From: Methylocystis sp. B8
GTDB taxonomy: Bacteria; Pseudomonadota; Alphaproteobacteria; Rhizobiales; Beijerinckiaceae
Reading direction: 5' to 3'
NCBI RefSeq assembly: GCF_005771425.1
Contig: NZ_VBTZ01000006.1
Span: forward strand, 132,580-196,579
Length of the DNA stretch: 64,000 bases
Shown here piece by piece: positions 1-7,582 of the stretch (position 1 is its first letter; each line of letters begins with the position of its first letter). The position numbers and the translations under genes are program-made. The notes beneath the pieces are model-generated. The model saw nothing but the letters and a program-made list of their open reading frames with translations, had not been told where the DNA came from and ran no database searches.

Positions 1-349
1 TCGCCTCGGCGAAACTGCCGTAAATGGTCCAAACGGTGATCGCGCCAGCAATGGCGCCAACATAGAAGAGCAGGCCGATGAGCGCAGCTTTGCCTTCATT
101 AAGCGACTCGGTTTCGATGTAGGAAATGCGAGGAGCTTCATCGCTGTCCTCGATTTCGACCGAGCGTTTCGATCCAACCTTTTCGCGCGTCTTCGCGTCT
201 TCGGTGAGCAGGCTGATTTCGGATCTGTCGAATCCGTGAGTCATCAGATAGTCAATGGCAGACCGCAAGTTATCAAGCGAGTCGAACAGGCCTACGACTT
301 CGGTAAATTCGCGGCGCTGTTCGAGCGCAGTCGTTTCATTCGATTCCAT
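1..349 (-). CDS. General stress protein 17M (YflT)-like membrane protein, C-terminally truncated by window edge
   Basis: The frame is open from an ATG at 347-349 (minus strand) through the window edge, so only the N-terminal 116 residues are visible. A good Shine-Dalgarno (GGAGGAAC) precedes the ATG. The protein begins MESNETTALEQRREF and then reads VVGLFDSLDNLRSAIDYL and RSEISLLTED, the pattern of the YflT / general stress protein 17M domain. A hydrophobic segment (ALIGLLFYVGAIAGAITVW) starts near residue 90. These proteins are usually stress-induced and membrane-associated; the exact role is unknown. It stands alone, reading away from tRNA-Thr. Confidence 0.75.
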   Translation of the reverse strand, partial: MESNETTALEQRREFTEVVGLFDSLDNLRSAIDYLMTHGFDRSEISLLTEDAKTREKVGSKRSVEIEDSDEAPRISYIETESLNEGKAALIGLLFYVGAIAGAITVWTIYGSFAEA

Positions 350-679
350 GGAGTTCCTCCCGAAACTTGGTACTCTTGAATCGAAGCCTGCCTCTGCGCG
401 CCCTTGCCCATCTGAGCGGGCGTTCGCCGTGTGGCCGTCGTATCAAATATCAGCATGCCCCCGCTTGGCGCTTTCGACAAGGCCAAGCGCTAACGGAGCT
501 CAGGCGAAGAGCTAGAGGCCGCGCCGTCGACGGCCTCAGCGCGAAGATCCGCGATCGCCGGAAGGGCAGGGAGCTGCACGGCGGCGTGCCGAAATCACGC
601 GAAGCGTGGGACTGGATGTGGGACCAAAACGCTCATCAAAGCGTAACAAACTGATATATTAATATTATATTTAGTCAGG
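350..679. other. Intergenic stretch with no supported gene
   Basis: The open frames here are short, mutually overlapping and show no recognisable protein. The segment should contain the promoter of the leftward stress-protein gene. An AT-rich patch at 650-675 flanks the tRNA 3' end. Confidence 0.5.
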
Positions 680-755
680 TGGTGCCGGTTGCAGGATTCG
701 AACCCGCGACCTACTGATTACAAATCAGTTGCTCTACCAGCTGAGCTAAACCGGC
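680..755 (-). tRNA. tRNA-Thr (anticodon TGT)
   Basis: The reverse complement folds as a complete 76-nt cloverleaf: 7-bp acceptor stem GCCGGTT/AACCGGC, D-arm with GCTC/GAGC, anticodon stem ACTGA/TCAGT with loop TTTGTAA (anticodon TGT), T-arm GCGGG-TTCGAAT-CCTGC, and an encoded CCA. It decodes ACA and wobble threonine codons. Confidence 0.97.
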
Positions 756-836
756 CCATAGCGTCGTTTGAGGCGCGTCGCGCGACTTCTCTATGCGTCC
801 AAGCCGGCGGGGAGGTCAATCCCGCGCCCGGCGCCA

Positions 837-1649
837 TCATCCGAGCCGCATCGTCGCCACGCTCAAAGCGGCGGCGCAGGCGTTCGACACGTTGAGGCTC
901 TTGATCGGTCCGGGAAGATCGAGCCGCGCGACGGCGTCGCAGCGTTCGCGCGTCAGACGCCGCAATCCCTTACCCTCGGCGCCGAGCGCCAGAACCAGCG
1001 GCTTTGACAGCGCGATGGTCGAGAGCGATTCACCACCTTCCGAATCCAGTCCGACGCGCGCATAGCCACGCTCGGCGAGTTCGTCGAGGGCGCGTGCGAG
1101 ATTGACCACGGAGACGATCGTCACGAATTCCAGCGCGCCAGACGCCGCTTTGGCGAGCGCGCCCGAAAATTCCGGACTGTGACGTTCGGTGACGATGACC
1201 GCGTCGACGTTGAAGGCGCAGGCCGTACGCAGGATCGCGCCGACATTGTGCGGGTCGGTGATCTGGTCGAGCGCGAGCACGACGCCGCTGACGCTGACGA
1301 TATCGGAAATATCAGCCTCTGGCAGCGGACGCGCCTCGAGCAACAGCCCCTGATGCACGGCCTCTGCGCCGAGACGCCGCGCGAGATCGCGCGCGTCGAC
1401 GAGGCGTGGCTCGAGACCCGCCGCCTGCGCCAGATCCTTGATGCGCGGTAGCGCGGTCTCGGTCGCATAGAGCGACAGCAACTTGCGCTTGCGCGCGGTG
1501 AGCGCGGCGCGCACCGGATGCGCGCCATAAAGCGCGACGAGATCGGGCGAGGCGGGGCGGAACGGCCCACGCGCCTCCGTTTTAGCGATCGGCGCGCGGC
1601 GGCCCGTGTCATGTGGGCTGCGGTCTTTCGGGGGCGGTCGGCGGCTCAT
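837..1649 (-). CDS. rlmB: 23S rRNA (guanosine-2'-O)-methyltransferase, SpoU/TrmH family (RlmB)
   Basis: The product is a SpoU-class (SPOUT knot) rRNA ribose methyltransferase of about 270 aa using S-adenosylmethionine. All three SpoU motifs are present in order: [27 protein letters not shown], and the C-terminal [17 protein letters not shown]. An RNA-binding N-domain ([12 protein letters not shown]) precedes them. I chose the ATG at 1647-1649 because it overlaps the ispE stop as ATGA, indicating translational coupling; the frame is open further upstream inside ispE, but that part looks like read-through. The N-terminal 30 residues are basic and low in complexity. Family assignment is certain; RlmB against a paralogous SpoU enzyme is likely but not proven. 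Confidence 0.9.
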   Translation of the reverse strand: MSRRPPPKDRSPHDTGRRAPIAKTEARGPFRPASPDLVALYGAHPVRAALTARKRKLLSLYATETALPRIKDLAQAAGLEPRLVDARDLARRLGAEAVHQGLLLEARPLPEADISDIVSVSGVVLALDQITDPHNVGAILRTACAFNVDAVIVTERHSPEFSGALAKAASGALEFVTIVSVVNLARALDELAERGYARVGLDSEGGESLSTIALSKPLVLALGAEGKGLRRLTRERCDAVARLDLPGPIKSLNVSNACAAALSVATMRLG

Positions 1650-2512
1650 CTCAGCACGGTCGTCTTGATCCACCATCCGGGATGTTGGGCGCGAATGACG
1701 CGGGCGGCGCGAACGGCGTCGCGTCGCGTCGAAAACAGCGCGAAGCATGTCGCGCCCGAACCCGACATGCGCGCGAGCCTGCAGCCGCGCGCCGCGCGCA
1801 ATATGGCGAGCGCATCGACAATAACAGGCGCCTGTAGACAGGCGGCGTCTTCAAGGTCGTTGCGGCCTTTCGCCAGCAAGGCGAGCACGTCTTCTGCGCT
1901 TGGCCGGGCGCCGATCTGCAAATGCGCAGCGCGATCGAGCGACGCGCCCGGCTTCAATCCAAGCGCGGCAAAGACCGGCGCCGTCGCGACCGGAACGCCG
2001 GGATTGATCAGCACCGCCGGCAGCAGGGGAAGACGAATCGGCGCGTCGAGACTTTCACCGGCGCCGCGCATCATGCGCGCGCGCGGCTCTAGACAGACGG
2101 GCACGTCCGAACCGACGACGCGTGCGACCTTTCGGATGCGAGGATCATCGAGGGAAAGATCATTCGCTTTCGCTAAAAGGCGCAGCGCGGCGGCGGCGTC
2201 CGACGAGCCGCCGCCAATGCCCGCCGCGACGGGCAGGCGCTTCTCCAATCGAAACCGGCCGAGCCGCAGGCCCTTTATTTCTTCCGCGAGGCGTCGCGCG
2301 GCGCGCAACACGAGATTGTCATCGCCGGCGCCGGCGGCCGAGGACGTGGGTCCCGAAATGTCGAGCGACAGCGTTTCGTCCGGCGTGAGGGATAGAGTGT
2401 CGCCTGCGCCGGAAAAGGCGACGAGACTTTCGAGCTCGTGATAGCCGTCTTGCCGGCGGCCGAGGACGTGAAGGGTGAGATTGATCTTCGCCGGGGCGCG
2501 CGTCGTCAGCAT
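1646..2512 (-). CDS. ispE: 4-diphosphocytidyl-2-C-methyl-D-erythritol kinase (IspE)
   Basis: GHMP kinase of the non-mevalonate (MEP) isoprenoid pathway; it phosphorylates CDP-methylerythritol with ATP. The N-terminus [20 protein letters not shown] is the IspE substrate motif, and the glycine-rich ATP loop [18 protein letters not shown] lies near residues 94-111. The C-terminal GHMP motif ([12 protein letters not shown]) is present. The length of 288 aa is standard. Its stop overlaps the rlmB start (ATGA). The upstream side is where the integrative element entered a neighbouring tRNA-Gly gene, about 50 bp from the ispE start, so the native ispE promoter may have been separated from it. Confidence 0.96.
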   Translation of the reverse strand: MLTTRAPAKINLTLHVLGRRQDGYHELESLVAFSGAGDTLSLTPDETLSLDISGPTSSAAGAGDDNLVLRAARRLAEEIKGLRLGRFRLEKRLPVAAGIGGGSSDAAAALRLLAKANDLSLDDPRIRKVARVVGSDVPVCLEPRARMMRGAGESLDAPIRLPLLPAVLINPGVPVATAPVFAALGLKPGASLDRAAHLQIGARPSAEDVLALLAKGRNDLEDAACLQAPVIVDALAILRAARGCRLARMSGSGATCFALFSTRRDAVRAARVIRAQHPGWWIKTTVLR

Positions 2513-2562
2513 CTAACCCCGGTCTCCGCACGTGGGGATCGAATTCGCGGAGCCCTTTGAAC

Positions 2563-2609
2563 TGGAGCGGGCGAAGGGATTCGAACCCTCGACCCCAACC
2601 TTGGCAAGG
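2563..2609 (-). repeat. attL: displaced 3' fragment of tRNA-Gly(GCC)
   Basis: The 47 bases are identical to 17368-17414. They contain the tRNA-Gly 3' end with CCA, the T-arm, the variable loop and the 3' half of the anticodon arm, and stop inside the anticodon loop. The sequence after 2609 diverges into AT-rich DNA (AAAAAAGATAGGG), so no cloverleaf can form and this is not a functional tRNA. It lies between ispE and the integrase gene. Confidence 0.95.
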
Positions 2610-2726
2610 AAAAAAGATAGGGTTTCCGGCCATTACTCAATTTTTCCTCACTTGACTAGCGCCTTGCGTTTGTTGGCTTTTCCGCTTATTTATTTTTCCC
2701 ACGATTTACCCGGCTTTCCTTTTGGC

Positions 2727-2760
2727 GGCTTCCGAATGGCTTCCGAAAGTGGCTTCCGAA
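2727..2760 (+). repeat. Three direct repeats of GGCTTCCGAA next to int (candidate integrase arm or Xis sites)
   Basis: Exact copies of GGCTTCCGAA lie at 2727-2736, 2738-2747 and 2751-2760, with start-to-start spacing of 11 and 13 bp (about one helical turn), immediately before the integrase GTG start. Related copies lie at the opposite end of the element. Helically phased short direct repeats flanking the core site are typical of arm-type sites for DUF4102-type tyrosine recombinases. The last copy occupies the int Shine-Dalgarno position, so binding could also autoregulate int. Confidence 0.7.
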
Positions 2761-2761
2761 G

Positions 2762-4069
2762 GTGTCCTCGCACGTGAAGGTCAGGCTCACCAAACAATTC
2801 TGCGACACATGGCGACCCTCAAAAGACGATGACGTCGCATGGGACGAAGCGACCGAATGCTTCGGCCTGCGTGCTATCAGGAAAGGCGAAGGCTTCCGCA
2901 AGACGTTTGTCGTTCAAAAGAAGGGCGCCGGCAAGAAGACGATCGGCCCCTATGGGCTCTTGACGCTCGACCAGGGCCGCAAGGCGGCCCGCGAGTTATT
3001 GGCGCGCCTCGCGCTCGGCGAAAACCCGATCGCGGACGAGCGGAAGAGACGCGACGCGCTCACCGTCGCCGAACTCTGCGAGCAATATCTCGACGCCGCC
3101 CGCGCTGGGCTCGTCGTGACCAACAAGAAGCGCGTCAAAGCCGAGTCGACGGTCTCAATCGACGAGGGCAGGGTCGCCCGCCATATCATTCCTCTACTCG
3201 GAAAGCTCCCGGCGAATTCACTTGCCGGCCGGGCAGACCTGTTGCAGCGGTTCTATGACGACGTCGCCGCCGGGAAGACGGCTGGCAAGATCAAGACGAA
3301 GACCCGCGGGATGGCCCGCGTGCAGGGCGGGGCGCCGGCCGCCAAACGGGCCGTTGGCTTGTTCGGCGGTATCTGGACGTGGGCGAGCAAGCGCGGGCTT
3401 GTAGAGGGCGCTAACCCCACCCGCGGGGTCGATATGGCCGCCGACGCCACGCGCGAACGAATCCTCGCGGCGCATGAACTGGCGAACCTCGGGCAGGCGA
3501 TGCGAGGGGCCGCCGAGCGCGAGACGATGGCGGCGGCCGCCGTTCGAATACTTGCTCTAACGGGTATGCGCCGCGAGGAAGCCGTCAGCCTTCGCTGGCG
3601 CGAGATAGACGCGGCGACTCAATGCTTGAGGCTTGAGGCGACGAAGACCGGGCGCTCCATGCGGCCGATCGGAAGGGCGGCGCTCGACTATCTGCAAACG
3701 CTGCCGCGCCTTCACGATGAATTCGTGTTCCCGAACCGCGACGGAACTGGCGCCGCCGATCTCAAGAAACAGATCGCGGCCATCTTTGACGACGCCAAGC
3801 TGACAGACGCGCGGTCGCAAACGCTGCGCCGGACCTTCGCAAGCATCGCCGCCGATGAAGGCTATGGCGACGCGACCATTGCCGAACTCTTGGGCCATAG
3901 CCGCCGGGGCGTGACGCAGCGGAGCTACATCCGCCGCCCCGATGCTGCGCTTGTCGCCGCTGCCGATCGAGTCGCCGCGCGAATAGCGGCTGCGATGGAC
4001 GGGCAGGGGGCGGACGTTGTTAGCCTCCCGACGAGGGCGAAGGCCCATCGAAATGAGCAAGAGCTATAG
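2762..4069 (+). CDS. int: Tyrosine recombinase / phage-type integrase
   Basis: The 435-aa protein has an N-terminal arm-binding domain of the DUF4102 type (about residues 1-90, GLRAIRKGEGFRKTFVV), a core-binding helical domain (about 95-215) and a C-terminal catalytic domain. The first catalytic arginine is in LTGMRREEAVSLRW (about 267-280), the second in LRRTF, then LLGHSRRGV and the nucleophile in QRSYIRR (Tyr about 388). The usual histidine of HxLRRT is replaced (SQTLRRT), a common variation. The start is GTG at 2762, since no ATG lies upstream in frame. The gene sits beside the attL fragment and points into the element, the end away from the intact tRNA. It should excise and integrate the element at tRNA-Gly. 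Confidence 0.95.
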   Translation: MSSHVKVRLTKQFCDTWRPSKDDDVAWDEATECFGLRAIRKGEGFRKTFVVQKKGAGKKTIGPYGLLTLDQGRKAARELLARLALGENPIADERKRRDALTVAELCEQYLDAARAGLVVTNKKRVKAESTVSIDEGRVARHIIPLLGKLPANSLAGRADLLQRFYDDVAAGKTAGKIKTKTRGMARVQGGAPAAKRAVGLFGGIWTWASKRGLVEGANPTRGVDMAADATRERILAAHELANLGQAMRGAAERETMAAAAVRILALTGMRREEAVSLRWREIDAATQCLRLEATKTGRSMRPIGRAALDYLQTLPRLHDEFVFPNRDGTGAADLKKQIAAIFDDAKLTDARSQTLRRTFASIAADEGYGDATIAELLGHSRRGVTQRSYIRRPDAALVAAADRVAARIAAAMDGQGADVVSLPTRAKAHRNEQEL

Positions 4070-4637
4070 CAGCCTCGCCGAGTGGGCGGCCGCGTTTGCG
4101 GCGGCGCAAGATGTGCGTCGCAACGCGTTCGACGCCGCGACGGGCGGAGCGCCGCGCGTGGTCGACGGCGCAGAGATTGCGCGAGCGGAAGCAGAAGTTC
4201 TGCGGTTCAAGATGACGTGGCAACGGAATCGAATGCGAGAAATATTCAAGGCCTCGCCGGTCCATCAAGACCAGATGGACGGACTAATGATGCTTGACGA
4301 CATGCTCGTCACGGCGATGCGACTCGGCGCGCTCGAACTCACGAATGATAAGCGAGACAGGATCGAAGCGACACGGAAAGGCCGCGCGGCCGGAAAAAGG
4401 CGCGGGGCGCAACTTAGCGCGGAAGCCGAGGGAATGTGGAAGCCTCACGCACTACAATTGGCGCAGGACGCGCAGCGGAAAGACCCCACGCTGCTTTTGC
4501 AGAAAGACCTTGCCGAAACCATCAAGAACGGCTGGAGATTGAATATTCACTGTCCCACGTCGCAGCTCGTAAGAGCCGTCCGCGCATGGCAGCGCGAGGG
4601 TCGGCTGTTGAGACGAAAAGGGCGGTCAGCCGGCTGA
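4053..4637 (+). CDS. Hypothetical protein of the integration module
   Basis: I do not recognise this 194-aa protein. The ATG at 4053 (MSKSYSSLAEW) lies 17 bp inside the end of int, so the two are probably translated together. The protein is soluble and helical, and basic toward its C-terminus (GRAAGKRRG and a GRLLRRKGR tail), where a KDPTLLLQKDLAETIK segment followed by SQLVRAVRAWQREG suggests a small DNA-binding fold. A longer frame starting at 4017 exists but would lie entirely inside int. A role beside the integrase is inferred from position only. Confidence 0.75.
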   Translation: MSKSYSSLAEWAAAFAAAQDVRRNAFDAATGGAPRVVDGAEIARAEAEVLRFKMTWQRNRMREIFKASPVHQDQMDGLMMLDDMLVTAMRLGALELTNDKRDRIEATRKGRAAGKRRGAQLSAEAEGMWKPHALQLAQDAQRKDPTLLLQKDLAETIKNGWRLNIHCPTSQLVRAVRAWQREGRLLRRKGRSAG

Positions 4638-4674
4638 TCTTCTATACTAGGCGGAAAACGTGCGTAATCTGCAA

Positions 4675-4716
4675 AACCATTCCCGCCAAGAGCGGGCTCG
4701 CTCACGCGGAATGGTT
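4675..4716. promoter_or_regulatory. Nested inverted repeat before a small HTH gene (candidate operator)
   Basis: AACCATTCC (4675-4683) pairs perfectly with GGAATGGTT (4708-4716), and CCCGC/GCGGG (4682-4686, 4692-4696) forms a second hairpin between them. GCAAAACC also recurs as a direct repeat at 4671-4678 and 4721-4728. The structure fills the 81-bp gap before the HTH gene at 4719, where an operator for an AlpA- or Xis-like regulator would be expected. Confidence 0.5.
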
Positions 4717-4718
4717 AG

Positions 4719-4946
4719 ATGCAAAACCGCAAATTCATGCGCGCCAAGGATGCCGGCGTCTATCTCAAAGACAAATTCGGCTTTGGCTCCGAAAAATCTC
4801 TGAACAAGCTTGCCTGCCTTGGCGGCGGCCCTGAGTTTCATAAGGCTGGCCCCGCTCGGCTCTACACGCCCGAAGCGCTCGACGAATGGGCGATGAGCAA
4901 GATCGGCGCGGCGCAGAAAAGCACGTCAGACACGGCGGCGGCGTGA
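4719..4946 (+). CDS. Small helix-turn-helix DNA-binding protein (AlpA/excisionase-like)
   Basis: The product is 75 aa. It has the winged-HTH pattern of small excisionase or AlpA-type regulators in alphaproteobacterial prophages and islands: AAxYLKDKFGFGSEKSLNKL, then GGGPEFHKAGPARLYTP and LDEWA. The first helix-turn-helix spans about residues 8-32 and the wing about 35-50. A start at the second methionine (4737, MRAKDAG) is equally possible because neither ATG has a strong Shine-Dalgarno. It follows a nested inverted repeat and precedes a close-packed gene run, consistent with control of excision or of the left operon. Confidence 0.8.
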   Translation: MQNRKFMRAKDAGVYLKDKFGFGSEKSLNKLACLGGGPEFHKAGPARLYTPEALDEWAMSKIGAAQKSTSDTAAA

Positions 4947-4949
4947 GAC

Positions 4950-5216
4950 ATGCGCCGCTCAAACGAAAGCCCGCCTCCTGGCGAGAGGCGGGCTCGGAAA
5001 ATTGATCGATCTGGCAAGGCGATCGCTTCCGAGAAAACCAAATCCGCTCCCGAAAATCAAGGGAAATCACTCCCGCCAAAGGCGACGCTCGCGCGCAGAT
5101 GGCCGCGCCTTCGCGTCAACAGATTCAATTTCAAATGGGTCGACGACGCGACCGGCGAGCGGGGCGATGACGTCGAGTCGTTGCGCGCCTTCCTTGAGAG
5201 GAAGGCGACTTCATGA
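4950..5216 (+). CDS. Hypothetical small basic protein
   Basis: 88 aa, no family recognised. The first half is a basic, disordered segment (RRARKIDRSGKAIASEK) and the second half a short folded-looking stretch (VNRFNFKWVDDATGERGDD). The start lies 4 bp after the HTH gene stop and its own TGA overlaps the next ATG (ATGA at 5213), so it is an internal member of the left operon. Confidence 0.6.
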   Translation: MRRSNESPPPGERRARKIDRSGKAIASEKTKSAPENQGKSLPPKATLARRWPRLRVNRFNFKWVDDATGERGDDVESLRAFLERKATS

Positions 5217-5668
5217 CGCTCACCCCAGCCATCGCGAACAAACTTGCGGCGATTCTTCCGCGGCTTGCGAGCAACCACGATGGCGAAGTCGTCGCGACGG
5301 CAAGAGCGATCGATCGCACACTCAAGAGCGTCGGCGCAGACTGGCACGATCTCACCGAAGCTTTCACGCGCGGCGCGGCGGTCATCATCATTCGCGACAG
5401 GAAGGCGGCGAAGCCGGAACCGAAGCCGTCGTCACGCAAGCCGCCACCGCGATCGGCGCCGTCGTGGGACTCGCTTTCCCTCGCCGGTCGCATCGCATGG
5501 CTCACGATCTGCGCGGAGAAGGCGTGCCTTTCGCCATGGGAGCAATCATTCGCCGAGAGCATCTTGGTGTCGCTCCGCGACGATCCATACAGGCCGCTCT
5601 CGCCGAAACAGAAGGGCATCTGTGACCGGATAATCCGAAGCGCATTCAACTTCGGGTTTCGGCCATGA
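5213..5668 (+). CDS. Hypothetical protein, conserved type in alphaproteobacterial islands
   Basis: 151 aa. The N-terminal 50 residues (LPRLASNHDGEVVATARAID followed by LKSVGADWHDL) match a helical segment I know from many uncharacterised phage and island proteins of this class. A linker rich in Lys/Pro/Ser (about 65-85) leads to a second segment with Trp and Cys. It overlaps both neighbours by 4 bp (ATGA at 5213 and 5665), which supports tight co-translation with the replication-like gene downstream. Function unknown. Confidence 0.75.
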   Translation: MTLTPAIANKLAAILPRLASNHDGEVVATARAIDRTLKSVGADWHDLTEAFTRGAAVIIIRDRKAAKPEPKPSSRKPPPRSAPSWDSLSLAGRIAWLTICAEKACLSPWEQSFAESILVSLRDDPYRPLSPKQKGICDRIIRSAFNFGFRP

Positions 5669-6906
5669 CGGAATCGAGCCGCAGGGCCAAACGCACAATC
5701 AGTCGCCGTCAGCGGGCTTCGCTCACCCTCTCGCAGCTATACCGCGTTGCCGCGGCGCAGAGCGCCGCTGGTGAGCTTTTGGACCCAAGGCCATGGCTCA
5801 AGGTCCTGGCCAACGTTCTCTCATCGGCACCCGCCGGACGCATCGGAAAGCGCAGCGGGCGAGACGCTCCAGACTACTGGGAGCTTTCCTATAACAGCTT
5901 GCTTGTCGCCGCTCAGCGCTGCGGCATTGAGGCTCCGGCGGAAGAGATAGAGGCGCAAGTCGCCGATACGTCCGAATGGCGCGCGCGTGAATCGCGGCGC
6001 ATCGGCCGCTCTCACTTCATGGCCATGAGCGCCGAAAAGATCGGCGAACTAATCGGCATGACCGAAGAGATTTGGCGCGAGGCCAAAGCATGGAATCTCG
6101 CGCCCTACGGCAGTTCGAAGGAGTCGCTGCAACAGGCAAGGAAGGAGCGCGACAAGATGCGAAAGCAGGACAAGCGCCGCGCGGAAGGCGCGCGACCGCA
6201 AGGCGAGAGTTTGTCCAAGCGCAGGCCATGGGAAGCTGAAGGCGTCTCTCGCCGGACATGGTATCGCCGCATCGCGGCGGCCCAGAATGGAGCGCCGGAC
6301 GATCCCAATGATGGCGGTGGCACAACTTCGTCCGCGACAAATAAGTTGGCACAACTTCGTCCGGCACAACTTCGTCCGCGACAAATAAGTGAGCGTGGCA
6401 CAACTTCGTCCGGGACAAATATTCCCTACGGGCGTTGCCCTCGGGAATTCCCCAACGACCATGTCCCGGGTTGCGGCGAGGCCGAGGCGGCGCAAGCGCG
6501 CCGACCGGCCGGACCCGGCTGCAATGACCGCGGAACGGCCAACGGGATTGCAAACGACGCGGCGCCCGGCGAAGGCGACAGCGCGGCGGCGCTTGAGCGC
6601 CGACTGACAGGCGACTGTGACCAATCATTTTCTGACGCGAAGGATGAAACGCTTCGCAGGGATGGCGGCGAGAGCCGGCATGATGGCCAATCGTCCGGCG
6701 CTGCATCCGGTTATGCGGCAGGCGACTTTGAGGACGCCATAGCGCGGTATCAGCGCATCAAAGGCGAGCCCGCGCCGGCCTATCAGATGCAGCCCGGCGG
6801 CCTTGCCGTGCGCGCCTTGGCGCTGGTGCGTCGTCCCGACCAGATGACCATGCAGCCGATACGTCGTGCGCGCCTTGAGCGACCGCTTGAGGAGATGGCC
6901 GTATGA
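5665..6906 (+). CDS. Replication-module-like DNA-binding protein with internal DNA repeats
   Basis: 413 aa, starting in an ATGA overlap. Residues 1-150 are helical and basic (RRQRASLTLSQLYRVAAAQS; IGELIGMTEEIWREAKAWN), residues 150-185 form a charged coiled helix, and at about 190-210 lies RPWEAEGVSRRTWYRR, a helix-turn-helix-like signature that recurs in uncharacterised alphaproteobacterial phage and island proteins. The segment after it is encoded by iteron-like DNA repeats read in two different frames, and the C-terminal 150 residues are low-complexity. The placement resembles lambda O, where origin iterons lie inside the initiator gene. An initiator role is inference; a transcription factor is possible. 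Confidence 0.65.
   Translation: MTESSRRAKRTISRRQRASLTLSQLYRVAAAQSAAGELLDPRPWLKVLANVLSSAPAGRIGKRSGRDAPDYWELSYNSLLVAAQRCGIEAPAEEIEAQVADTSEWRARESRRIGRSHFMAMSAEKIGELIGMTEEIWREAKAWNLAPYGSSKESLQQARKERDKMRKQDKRRAEGARPQGESLSKRRPWEAEGVSRRTWYRRIAAAQNGAPDDPNDGGGTTSSATNKLAQLRPAQLRPRQISERGTTSSGTNIPYGRCPREFPNDHVPGCGEAEAAQARRPAGPGCNDRGTANGIANDAAPGEGDSAAALERRLTGDCDQSFSDAKDETLRRDGGESRHDGQSSGAASGYAAGDFEDAIARYQRIKGEPAPAYQMQPGGLAVRALALVRRPDQMTMQPIRRARLERPLEEMAV
6319..6420 (+). repeat. Four iteron-like direct repeats inside the replication-like gene
   Basis: The core GGCACAACTTCGTCC occurs at 6319, 6348, 6363 and 6397. Copies 1 and 3 extend identically through GCGACAAATAAGT, copy 4 differs by one base within the shared extension (GGGACAAAT), and copy 2 is the core only. 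Spacings are 29, 15 and 34 bp. Copies 1 and 4 encode GTTSS(A/G)TN, whereas copies 2 and 3 encode AQLRP, so the repeat is conserved as DNA, not as peptide. This suggests binding sites for an initiator or regulator. Confidence 0.8.
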
Positions 6907-6937
6907 CCGGGCTAAAGCGGACACAACCGGACAAAAC

Positions 6938-7219
6938 ATGGACGGCCTTGCTGACGCGGCGCAGACCGTCGACGCTCTTTATGAGGCTAGCCCCATAAGG
7001 CGCCGCTCGACGAAATCGGAAGTCGGGGCCCGGCGGGACGCGCTTCTCGCCATCGTCTCCGCCGGCAAGCCGATGACGGTCCGCCTGCGCGCGATCGTCG
7101 AAAGCGCAATCACAATGCACTTGCCGCACGATCAATTCGACGTCCTGAAGGCGGCCGAGGCGAGCGAGCGTGAGCACTTCATGAAAATTGCGGAAATGCT
7201 TGGCGGGAGTCCGTCATGA
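6938..7219 (+). CDS. Hypothetical protein, possibly an internally deleted topoisomerase-VI-A-like relative
   Basis: 93 aa from the ATG at 6938. The N-terminal half (RRRSTKSEVGARRDALLAIV then GKPMTVR) resembles the opening of island proteins that normally continue MTVRQVFYQA. Here the sequence switches straight to LRAIVESAITMHLPHDQFDV, so it may be a deletion product or an independent small protein. Its stop overlaps the next ATG (ATGA at 7216). An alternative short ATG at 6903 overlapping the previous stop is in another frame and ends after 31 codons. Confidence 0.6.
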   Translation: MDGLADAAQTVDALYEASPIRRRSTKSEVGARRDALLAIVSAGKPMTVRLRAIVESAITMHLPHDQFDVLKAAEASEREHFMKIAEMLGGSPS

Positions 7220-7557
7220 CGCCAGCCGCCGCCATCCGCGACGAGGCCGCAAGACTTCGATTGCAGGCCGATCGACTCGACGCGCTCGCGGACGCTCTCG
7301 ACGGCGCGCCGATCGCGCCGGCGGAGCCGACTTGGATCCCTACAGGGCGAGCGCAACAGATCCTGCGCGTTAACAGCGAGTCGACCATTTACAGAATGAT
7401 CGAAAGGCACCCGGAAATCGCCCGTCGCGCAGCCAACGGGCGCAACTGGCAGATCGACAAAGCGAAGCTCCTCGCGCTCCTCGATCGCGGCCGCGGCGAA
7501 AACGGCGAACGCAGCGGCGAAAGCGGCGAATGCCTTCTGCTCGAATCACCCCGATAA
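7216..7557 (+). CDS. Small coiled-coil plus helix-turn-helix protein
   Basis: 113 aa. An N-terminal coiled helix (EAARLRLQADRLDALADAL) is followed by an excisionase/MerR-like HTH (TGRAQQILRVNSESTIYRMI; ARRAANGRNWQIDKAKLLAL, about residues 40-90). The tail GENGERSGESGE is encoded by an imperfect GGCGAA repeat. This is the second HTH regulator in the left half. It is translationally coupled to the preceding gene and lies 25 bp before the coiled-coil gene. DNA binding is likely; the target is unknown. Confidence 0.75.
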   Translation: MTPAAAIRDEAARLRLQADRLDALADALDGAPIAPAEPTWIPTGRAQQILRVNSESTIYRMIERHPEIARRAANGRNWQIDKAKLLALLDRGRGENGERSGESGECLLLESPR

Positions 7558-7582
7558 TCCGGACAAGCAAACGGAGACGAAT

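Noticed and set aside
837..1748. Longer rlmB frame beginning at 1748
   Set aside because: The extra N-terminus lies inside ispE, and the ATG at 1649 forms a standard ATGA overlap.
2563..2609. Second tRNA-Gly gene
   Set aside because: Only the 3' part is present; the sequence leaves tRNA homology in the anticodon loop.
6319..6420. CRISPR-like array
   Set aside because: Only four cores with unequal spacing of 29, 15 and 34 bp, no unique spacers, inside an open reading frame, and no cas genes.
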